Positions 1-5,699 of a DNA stretch of 12,294 nucleotides are shown piece after piece (positions within the stretch are counted from its first letter, which is position 1; every line of letters begins with the position of its first letter). Origin of the DNA: Gemmataceae bacterium (GTDB lineage: Bacteria > Planctomycetota > Planctomycetia > Gemmatales > Gemmataceae); the NCBI GenBank assembly GCA_947490035.1, contig CANLGS010000042.1, positions 1 through 12,294 on the forward strand. Direction: 5' to 3'. The notes under the pieces were generated by a model. That model saw only the letters and a list, made by a program, of their open reading frames with translations, was not told the origin of the DNA and did no database searches. A program made the position numbers and the translations under genes.

Positions 1-2601
1 CGGCAGCATCCCTTCGCCGAGGTCGACGATCGACTGCGCCTTGATGGGCATACCGGGGATCGAGTCGAGCAGCGGCATGCACGCGCGGAAGCCGTAGGAG
101 ATGGACAGCGGCATCCCGCCGCCGCCCACGCCCAATATCGCGCAAGTGCGCTCGCGCGCAAAAGGGCGTTCGAGGTAGCCCGCGTCGCCGATCGCCTGAT
201 TGACCGCTTCGAGCAGCAGCAGTTGAAGCGGCTCGATATTTGGCAGCGACTTCGGCGTGATGCCGTACTTGAGCGGGTCGAACGTCACGTCCGACATGAA
301 CCCGCCCCACTTCGACACCATCTTGTCCTTGGCTCGCGGGTCGGGGTCGTAGTAGGGCCGCCAGTCCCAGTGCGTCGGCGGAATCTCGACGACCGCGTTC
401 GTCTTCGCGAGGATGTTCTCCCAGTACCCCCACAGCGAGGTGGAACCGGGGTAGAAGCACGACAGCCCGATGACCGCGACATCGCACGGCGGCGGCGCCG
501 GCAGTTCGGGGTTCTGCGGGTTCGTCTCCGCTTCGGGCAGAATGATGCTGTCGGTTACGTTCGCGTGCAGTTCCGCGACCGTGACGACCTTGTCCCACAG
601 CGCGGCGACCTGCCCGATCATGTACATGCCGCGCGCGAACTGATCGTCGGCACCGACAGGATGGAGGCCATCGCCATTGCTCGCGCCGTTGACGTTCCCG
701 CTTCCCTTCGGGGCGCGGCTAACAGAAGAAGAGGCAGAGGAACGATCGACGCCCTTGCTGGCGACGCGCAGGCGTCCGAGGTTCATGCGTTCGAGCGCGA
801 TCCCGACTTCCAGCGGTGACTTGCCTTCCGCGCGCAGCTTGCGCTTCTCTGACTCGAACACGTCGGCGTAGGGCGTCGGGATGCAGCGGATCGCGTGGCC
901 GGGGCCGGTTTCGAGCAACACGGTGTCGCCGCACGCGAGCGCCTCCTGCTGGAAGCGCTCCGTGATCGCCCCGCCCGCGACCGCTTCCTTCGTGAAGAGG
1001 TACGCGGTGCCGAGCAGCACGCCGACCTTCACGCCCTTCTCCGCGAGCGGCGCGCTCAGCGCCGCGACCATGTTCGCGGACAGCGCGTCGTGAATGCCGC
1101 CGGCGAAGACGACGTGCAGGTCGTCGGCCGGCTTCGCGCCGATGTTCTCGACCAGCACCTCGACCATCGCTTCCCACAGCGCGAAGCTCGCGCGCGGGCC
1201 GATGTGACCGCCGCACTCCTGGCCCTCGAAGATGAACCGGCGCGAGCCGTCCTTCAGGAACATCTTGAGCAGACCCGGCGACGGCACGTGCAGGTACGTC
1301 GGAATGCCCTGCGCCTCAAGCTCCTTCGCCTGATCCGGCCGGCCGCCGGCGATGATCGCGAACGGCGGCTTGTGCGTGCGAATCGCTTCGAGCTGCTCGC
1401 TGCGAATCTCGTTGGGCACGAAGCCCAGAATGCCGACGCCCCACGGCTTCTTGCCGAGTTTCGCCTTCGTCTCCGCGAGCAGCTTTTCAGTCTCCGCTTT
1501 GCGAAGCAGCGCGAGCGCGAGAAAGGGCAAGGCGCCGCCCGCGGCGACCGAGTCCGCGAACGCGGCCGTGTCGCTGACCCGCGTCATCGGGCCTTGCAGA
1601 ATCGGGTACTTCGTGCCGTGCGACTTCGCGAGCGGCGAATCGGGGGCGAGGTGTTTCAATCGCTTCGCGCTGTCGAGTTGCTTCGCGCTGCGCTCGCAGA
1701 TCGCCTGCACCACGCCCGCGACGGTAATGCCCTTCGCCGCGAGCGGCGCGGCGTTCACAATGTCCTGACCGACGAGCCACACGCCCGCGGAAGGATCGAC
1801 GGCGACGCGGGCGCGAACCGCCTCGCGCCACGCGGTCAACTTCTCTTCGGGCGGAAGGGCCGCGTGCTGAAGCCGCTCGTCTTCCTTCGCGAGTTCCTGC
1901 GCACCGACGCAATCCGGGCGCGCGTAGATGCGATAGCCTTCGCCGAGCCGCATTCCGAGGACGAGTGTTTCGCTCCCGTCCAGCCCGGCGATGCGCTTGC
2001 GGGCGGCGTCGCGCAGCGGCGTCTCGCGCGTCAGCAGCACCTGCGAATCGAGGACGACGCCCCGCGCGCCGCCGACCACGCACGCGGCGGCCGTGTTCGC
2101 GCCGATCCCGCCGCGGACCCAGAAGGGCACCGTCACGCCGTTCTCGTCGGCGAACCGGCGCCACTTCTGAAGCAACACGAACGACGTATCCGCACCAACG
2201 CGCCCGCCGGCCTCGTGGCCCTTCAGGATGACGCCGGTCACGCCGAGTTCGACGGCGTACTTCGCCTCCGCGACGCTCAAGGCTTCGCGCAGCACTGTAG
2301 CGCCCGCGGTCTTCAGGTCGCGCACGCGACCCGCGAGCGTGGGGTGGTCCGCGCCCGCGAGGATGACACAAGCCGGTTTGAACTGGCTGAGAAGATCGAA
2401 GAGGTCTACGGAATCGGTGCGTAGCTGAACGCCGAAGCCGGAGGCGAAACGTGCGAGGCGCGTGAGCGCCGGGAGGGCAAGAGATCGGGAGCAAAACTCC
2501 AGGTCGAGAACACCGACCGCGCCCGCGCGGCAGGCGGCGATCGCGAGGGACGGTTCGGCCGCTCCCGCGGGGGTCAGAACGATGAGGTCGCGCGGTTCCA
2601 T
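1..2601 (-). CDS. PfaA-like polyketide/secondary-lipid synthase with two N-terminal FMN barrels (3' end outside window)
   Basis: The frame is open from the ATG at 2601 to position 1, giving 867 residues of a larger protein. Residues ~1-200 form a first nitronate-monooxygenase/PfaD-like barrel, with GHEAGGRVG at 128-136 and FWVRGGIG at 160-167. Residues ~331-590 form a second, with YPILQGPM at 332-339, GQECGGHIG at 460-468, VFAGGIHD at 498-505 and LLGTAYLF at 529-536. A low-complexity linker follows (~620-650). A ketosynthase then starts at VAVIGLSCFYPG (708-719), with THWDWRPYYD at 743-752 and IEPLQLLLLEAV at 789-800; it is cut off before its catalytic cysteine. The THW...YYD pattern resembles PfaA-type synthases, where PfaD is the FMN enoyl reductase, usually a separate protein. 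GAGG lies six bases before the ATG. Probable role: iterative synthesis of a lipid or polyketide. The family is fairly sure; the product is unknown. Confidence 0.85.
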   Translation of the reverse strand, partial: MEPRDLIVLTPAGAAEPSLAIAACRAGAVGVLDLEFCSRSLALPALTRLARFASGFGVQLRTDSVDLFDLLSQFKPACVILAGADHPTLAGRVRDLKTAGATVLREALSVAEAKYAVELGVTGVILKGHEAGGRVGADTSFVLLQKWRRFADENGVTVPFWVRGGIGANTAAACVVGGARGVVLDSQVLLTRETPLRDAARKRIAGLDGSETLVLGMRLGEGYRIYARPDCVGAQELAKEDERLQHAALPPEEKLTAWREAVRARVAVDPSAGVWLVGQDIVNAAPLAAKGITVAGVVQAICERSAKQLDSAKRLKHLAPDSPLAKSHGTKYPILQGPMTRVSDTAAFADSVAAGGALPFLALALLRKAETEKLLAETKAKLGKKPWGVGILGFVPNEIRSEQLEAIRTHKPPFAIIAGGRPDQAKELEAQGIPTYLHVPSPGLLKMFLKDGSRRFIFEGQECGGHIGPRASFALWEAMVEVLVENIGAKPADDLHVVFAGGIHDALSANMVAALSAPLAEKGVKVGVLLGTAYLFTKEAVAGGAITERFQQEALACGDTVLLETGPGHAIRCIPTPYADVFESEKRKLRAEGKSPLEVGIALERMNLGRLRVASKGVDRSSASSSVSRAPKGSGNVNGASNGDGLHPVGADDQFARGMYMIGQVAALWDKVVTVAELHANVTDSIILPEAETNPQNPELPAPPPCDVAVIGLSCFYPGSTSLWGYWENILAKTNAVVEIPPTHWDWRPYYDPDPRAKDKMVSKWGGFMSDVTFDPLKYGITPKSLPNIEPLQLLLLEAVNQAIGDAGYLERPFARERTCAILGVGGGGMPLSISYGFRACMPLLDSIPGMPIKAQSIVDLGEGMLP

Positions 2602-2607
2602 CACTCG

Positions 2608-2611
2608 CCTC
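2608..2611 (-). promoter_or_regulatory. Ribosome binding site of the synthase gene
   Basis: GAGG on the minus strand ends six bases before the ATG at 2601. It supports that start over longer readings of the region, which fall in other frames. Confidence 0.6.
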
Positions 2612-2647
2612 GAAGGGCTGGACCTCCCTGTCCGGGGATGTCGGAAA

Positions 2648-2693
2648 GCCGGGAAACGCCCCGGCACCAATAGCGCAACAGCCGGAAACCGGC
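2648..2693 (-). other. Two small hairpins in the synthase leader
   Basis: GCCGGG/CCCGGC (2648-2653 with 2660-2665, six-base loop) and GCCGG/CCGGC (2681-2685 with 2689-2693, three-base loop) are perfect short stems in the predicted leader of the synthase gene. CTGTTC at 2706-2701 could pair, with one G-U, with GGACAG at 2633-2628 on the minus strand and enclose both. No run of T follows, so a terminator is unlikely. I do not recognise a riboswitch class. Confidence 0.3.
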
Positions 2694-2708
2694 GGCGCCT
2701 GAACAGTC

Positions 2709-2737
2709 AGTATCGGAAGTCCGAGTCGGTTTGGCAA
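2709..2737 (-). promoter_or_regulatory. Candidate sigma-70-type promoter for the synthase
   Basis: Read on the minus strand, TTGCCA (2737-2732) matches the -35 consensus at five of six positions. It is followed after exactly 17 bases by GATACT (2714-2709), a four-of-six match to the -10 box. Transcription would start near 2702 and leave a leader of about 100 bases. This is a consensus match only; promoter rules in planctomycetes are less well known than in enterobacteria. Confidence 0.35.
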
Positions 2738-2926
2738 ACTAGGCAGTGTAGAGACTTACGGCACGGTGGGACTTAGTTCAAACTCTAATCCCAGTCGGTT
2801 GTCGTCGGCACACGCGTTCGCGGTGGGTTGTAACGAGTACATCTGTTGTGCCGGAATTAGGGTCATCCGGCAAGGGTGGTTGTGCCGATAACACTGGAGA
2901 ACTTTGTGCCTCCACGAACGAGAATT

Positions 2927-2931
2927 AAGGG
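2927..2931 (+). promoter_or_regulatory. Ribosome binding site deciding the S49 gene start
   Basis: AAGGG lies eight bases before the ATG at 2940. It fixes the start that gives an N-terminal lipoprotein signal, rather than the TTG at 2904. Confidence 0.5.
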
Positions 2932-2939
2932 CACGACCC

Positions 2940-4013
2940 ATGCGGAGCATTCTCCTGATTCTGTTCGCTTTACCCCTCGCGGCGGGGTGCAAGAGCGACC
3001 GGTTCGTACTGAGAACCAAGGTCGAAACCCAGATCAACGCGCCACCCGTCAGCCCGACCGCCGGGCCGGTGTTGCCGGTCGTCGTGCAAGCCGGGCCGAG
3101 CCGCGTCGCGATCATCGACGTGGACGGCCTCATCCTGAACACGCCGTTCGTCGGGCCGCTGTCGTGCGGCGAAAACCCGGTCGCGCTGTTCCGCGAGAAG
3201 CTCGACGCGGCGGCCTGCGACCCGTGCGTGAAGGCCGTCGTCCTCCGCGTCAACAGCCCCGGTGGCGGCGTCGCGGCGTGTATTTCGATGCGCCGCGACC
3301 TGGAACGATTCAAGGAACGCACCCGCCTGCCGGTGGTCGCTTATCTGATGGATACCACGACCGGCGGCGCGTATTACCTGGCGTCCGCCGCTGACCAGGT
3401 TGTCGCGGGGCCGGCGACCGTGACCGGCGGACTCGGCGTCATCCTCAACCTGTTCAACCTGCGCGACCTGATGCAGCAGTTCAACGTCATCCCGCAGCCG
3501 ATCATCGCGGGCGCGAAGGGCGACATCGGCACCTCGACGCGCCGGCTCACCGAGGGCGAAAAGCAACTCCTCCAGGCGATGGCCGACGAGTTCCACGCCC
3601 AACTGATCCGCGACATCCAGAAGTCGCGGCCGGGCGTGGTCGTGCGGATGGAGACGCCGGTCGAGGGCACGCTGTTCGGGTGGAACCTGGACCGCGGCAA
3701 CACGTTCGACGGGCGCATCTTCACCGGCTCGCAGGCGATGACCCGCGGGCTGGTCGATCACGTCGGCGACCTGGACGAGGCGCTGCAACTGGCCGCCCGG
3801 CTGGGCTGCCGCGACGTTGCCGGGCGGCCGGGCGTGGTGATGTACCGGCGCACCAACGACCCGGCCCGCTCCATCTACGCGGTCACCGCGAACGTCCCGC
3901 TGCAAGGGTCGGGGCTGTTCCCCAGTCTGCCCGGTCTCGACCGCGCGAAGATGCCCACGTTCCTCAGCCTGTGGCAACCCGAGCTGTCGATCGAGAAGCT
4001 CGGCGGGAAGTGA
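2940..4013 (+). CDS. S49-family (SppA-like) lipoprotein, probably lacking the catalytic serine
   Basis: The product has 357 residues. I chose the ATG at 2940 because AAGGG sits eight bases upstream and the protein then begins with a lipoprotein signal: basic start, hydrophobic core, LAAGC with Cys17. A longer reading from a TTG at 2904 would bury this signal. The S49/ClpP-type fold is shown by VNSPGGGV (104-111) and by the GAYYLASAAD and TGGLGVI motifs that follow. SppA enzymes cleave leftover signal peptides with a Ser-Lys pair, the Ser lying in an ASGGYY motif. Here the aligned stretch is TTTGGAYY (139-146), so the Ser position is Gly142. The Lys region reads AKGDIG, with Lys193 apparently one residue off the usual place. 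It may be a non-catalytic relative or use other residues. Predicted to be anchored to a membrane facing the periplasm. The Rieske gene follows on the same strand after 136 bp. Confidence 0.82.
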   Translation: MRSILLILFALPLAAGCKSDRFVLRTKVETQINAPPVSPTAGPVLPVVVQAGPSRVAIIDVDGLILNTPFVGPLSCGENPVALFREKLDAAACDPCVKAVVLRVNSPGGGVAACISMRRDLERFKERTRLPVVAYLMDTTTGGAYYLASAADQVVAGPATVTGGLGVILNLFNLRDLMQQFNVIPQPIIAGAKGDIGTSTRRLTEGEKQLLQAMADEFHAQLIRDIQKSRPGVVVRMETPVEGTLFGWNLDRGNTFDGRIFTGSQAMTRGLVDHVGDLDEALQLAARLGCRDVAGRPGVVMYRRTNDPARSIYAVTANVPLQGSGLFPSLPGLDRAKMPTFLSLWQPELSIEKLGGK

Positions 4014-4020
4014 CCAGAAA

Positions 4021-4142
4021 TGCGGAACGCGGAGTGCGGAATTCGGAATAAAGAATAGAAAGACACGTAGTCTGCGAAGATGGGGAGGGTTTCCTCTGCG
4101 TGTCTGTTTTCATTCCACGTTCCGAATTCCGCACTCCGCGTT
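4021..4142. repeat. Inverted repeat built from degenerate 7-bp units
   Basis: The arms 4026-4048 and 4120-4142 are perfect 23-bp reverse complements. The left side (4021-4060) reads as degenerate tandem heptamers around TGCGGAA. The right side carries the complementary heptamers. A second 7-bp inverted match, AGACACG (4061-4067) with CGTGTCT (4099-4105), is nested inside. It fills nearly the whole gap between the S49 and Rieske genes and ends seven bases before the Rieske start. Heptamer repeats of this general kind (STRR) are known from cyanobacteria; kinship with those is not claimed. It may act as a hairpin in the transcript. Confidence 0.8.
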
Positions 4143-4149
4143 ACAGAAG

Positions 4150-5301
4150 ATGTTCACCAACCAGCACCACCTCCGGCACCTGCTGCGCCCGTATCACTAC
4201 ACGTCCGACGAACAGTACCGGGCCGAACTGCGGCACCTGTTCCACCCCGCGTGGCACCCGCTCGCGGTGAAGTCCGATCTCGCCCACGACGGCGACTTCC
4301 TCACGTTCGACCTGCTCGAAACGCCGATCATCATTCGCAACTTCGGCGGCGAACTGCGGGCGTTCCTTAACGTGTGCCCGCACCGCCACAGCCGGCTCAC
4401 GGACAAGCCGCGCGGCAACACCGAGAAACTCCGCTGCCAGTACCACGGGTGGGAGTTCAACGCCGAGGGCGGCACCGGGAAGATTCCCGACGCGAAGGCG
4501 TTCCGCCCGTGGGACCGCGACAACTCCTGTCTCCGCCGGTTCCGCGTGGACACGTGCGGCGACCTCGTGTTCGTCAACTTCAGCGAAACCGGGCCTGATC
4601 TCCGCGAATGGCTGGCGCCCGTGTGGGATGCGTGGCAGGACTACGGCGGCGCGTACCGGCACGCGGCGACGTGGGAGAAGGACTTCCCGTGCAACTGGAA
4701 GGTGGTGTTGGAGAACTCGTTGGAGTCGTACCACATCCCGGAAGTCCACCCGTGGACGTTCAAGCAATTCCCGTCGGAGGAGAACGCGTGGCACGAACTG
4801 ACGGACCGGTTCACGTCGTTCAAGACGGCGCCGCCGCGTGACTTCGCCGCGTTCGCGCAGAACTGGATGGTGCGGCGGATGGGCGAGAAGGTGAGCAACG
4901 AGTACTGGCACCGCGTCTTGCACCCGCACGCGACGGGCAGTTCGCTGGACTCGTTCCGCATGATGCAGTGCGTGTTCCCGACCGGACCGGCGACGTGCCG
5001 TTACAGATGTATCTTCTTCACGCTCCGCGGGCGCCGCGGGCGCCGCGCGAACCCGGTCGCGTGGGTGATGTACCGCGCGCTGCGGTCGATCGCGACGTTC
5101 ATCGGCAAGAGGGTGTTCTCCGAGGACGGCTCGATTTACACCGGGGTGCAGCGGGGGATGGAGTGCAGCCCGCACGCCGGCGTGATCGGGACGCGCGAGG
5201 AACGCGTGTACCACTTCCAGAAGTACGTGCTCGACCACAGCCGCGGGCCGCGCGAACTGCCGCAGGTGCCGGCGGAAGCCAACGGCGTCTGCGCGAGTTA
5301 G
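4150..5301 (+). CDS. Rieske [2Fe-2S] oxygenase, alpha (catalytic) subunit
   Basis: The product has 383 residues, a usual length for this family. The Rieske cluster ligands are Cys76 and His78 (CPHRHSRL) and Cys96 and His99 (RCQYHGW), 17 residues apart. The non-haem iron site follows in NSLESYHIPEVH (189-200), with His195 and His200. Asp326, in EDGSIYTGVQRGM, is the probable third ligand, matching the ED...VQRG pattern of choline monooxygenase/GbcA/CntA-type enzymes. Glu192 stands where naphthalene-dioxygenase-type enzymes have the bridging Asp. Such enzymes use O2 and electrons from a separate reductase to hydroxylate or demethylate a substrate; no reductase or beta subunit is in the window. 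There is no signal peptide, so it should be cytoplasmic. The Shine-Dalgarno sequence is weak (AGAAG directly before the ATG). The substrate is uncertain; a quaternary amine is one option. Confidence 0.9.
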   Translation: MFTNQHHLRHLLRPYHYTSDEQYRAELRHLFHPAWHPLAVKSDLAHDGDFLTFDLLETPIIIRNFGGELRAFLNVCPHRHSRLTDKPRGNTEKLRCQYHGWEFNAEGGTGKIPDAKAFRPWDRDNSCLRRFRVDTCGDLVFVNFSETGPDLREWLAPVWDAWQDYGGAYRHAATWEKDFPCNWKVVLENSLESYHIPEVHPWTFKQFPSEENAWHELTDRFTSFKTAPPRDFAAFAQNWMVRRMGEKVSNEYWHRVLHPHATGSSLDSFRMMQCVFPTGPATCRYRCIFFTLRGRRGRRANPVAWVMYRALRSIATFIGKRVFSEDGSIYTGVQRGMECSPHAGVIGTREERVYHFQKYVLDHSRGPRELPQVPAEANGVCAS

Positions 5302-5313
5302 TGCGAGTGGAGT

Positions 5314-5476
5314 CCTCACGCTCCGCGTGAGGTCCGGGAGTGTAGTCCTCACGCTCCGCGTGAGGTCCGGGAGGTCCGGGAGTGTAGTCCTCACGCTCCG
5401 CGTGAGGTGCGATGCCCCGGTGTGACGGTATCGGCACCTGAGGCGCACCTCACGCGTAGCGTGAGGACTACACTCC
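5314..5476. repeat. Cluster of four 19-nt palindromes, REP-like
   Basis: Three direct copies of the hairpin CCTCACGC-TCC-GCGTGAGG lie at 5314-5332, 5347-5365 and 5389-5407. Spacings are 33 and 42 bp; the 9-bp difference is a local duplication of GGTCCGGGA. A fourth copy at 5448-5466 lies in the opposite orientation with loop GTA, and its flank carries the reverse complement of the repeat's own flank. As a result 5379-5411 and 5444-5476 are 33-nt inverted arms with a single mismatched position, around a 32-nt centre. This arrangement resembles REP/BIME elements or a mobile repeat, and would form strong hairpins in DNA or RNA. Confidence 0.88.
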
Positions 5477-5640
5477 TAAATCGCGCATTCCGACTCAAGT
5501 GACGGCACAACCCACACCCGCGACCGGTCCGGCGTGCCGCCGTCCGCATTTCTCCTCGCCCCGGCGTGGTCCTTCCGACCGACAAAACAGGTTGAATCCT
5601 CCGCGTGCGGTCCGCGACCAGCCGCCCTTCCGTTTAAAAT

Positions 5641-5669
5641 CGGGAGGCGGTTCCGCCCGCAACCTCCCG
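5641..5669 (+). other. Stem-loop upstream of the Ig-like protein gene
   Basis: CGGGAGG (5641-5647) pairs with CCTCCCG (5663-5669). An alternative inner pairing GGCGG/CCGCC (5646-5650 with 5653-5657) overlaps it by two bases. The structure ends 30 bases before the ATG at 5700 and lacks a T run. It could affect mRNA stability or initiation, or be chance in GC-rich DNA. Confidence 0.3.
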
Positions 5670-5699
5670 GCGGCAGTTCCCTAGCAGGATGGGCGAAAC

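Larger units (their letters stand above)
2602..2939. other. Divergent intergenic region between synthase and S49 gene
   Basis: This 338-bp gap separates two genes transcribed away from each other and is less GC-rich than the genes around it. It holds a promoter-like hexamer pair for the synthase (2709-2737) and two perfect short hairpins in the synthase leader (2648-2665 and 2681-2693). I found no convincing promoter for the rightward gene, no tRNA and no protein with recognisable features. Short open frames crossing it have no family resemblance. Confidence 0.6.
5302..5699. other. Repeat-rich intergenic region before the Ig-like protein gene
   Basis: This 398-bp gap lies between two genes on the same strand. 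Its first half (5311-5476) is the palindrome cluster listed separately. The second half has no gene I can support. It contains a TAAAAT (5635-5640) that could be a -10 box but has no -35 partner at the right distance, followed by a GC-rich stem-loop (5641-5669) just ahead of the next gene. Confidence 0.6.

Noticed and set aside
895..2424. 509-residue open frame on the plus strand
   Set aside because: Arg/Ala/Asp-rich shadow antisense to the synthase, typical of very GC-rich DNA; no recognisable motif, and the minus-strand frame encodes clear domains.
1487..2737. 416-residue open frame on the minus strand in another frame
   Set aside because: Arg/Gly-rich shadow of the synthase in a different frame; it also covers the synthase leader and has no family features.
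2780..2935. Promoter for the S49 gene
   Set aside because: Several TTG-containing hexamers were examined, but none had an acceptable -10 match at 16-18 bases.
4141..5448. 435-residue open frame antisense to the Rieske gene
   Set aside because: Arg/Val-rich shadow, and its repeated start (RSVRTTLPD) is just a translation of the palindrome cluster.
5311..5476. Possible CRISPR array
   Set aside because: Only four copies, with one inverted, irregular spacing, and spacers that are themselves repeated; each unit is a short palindrome, so REP-like elements fit better.
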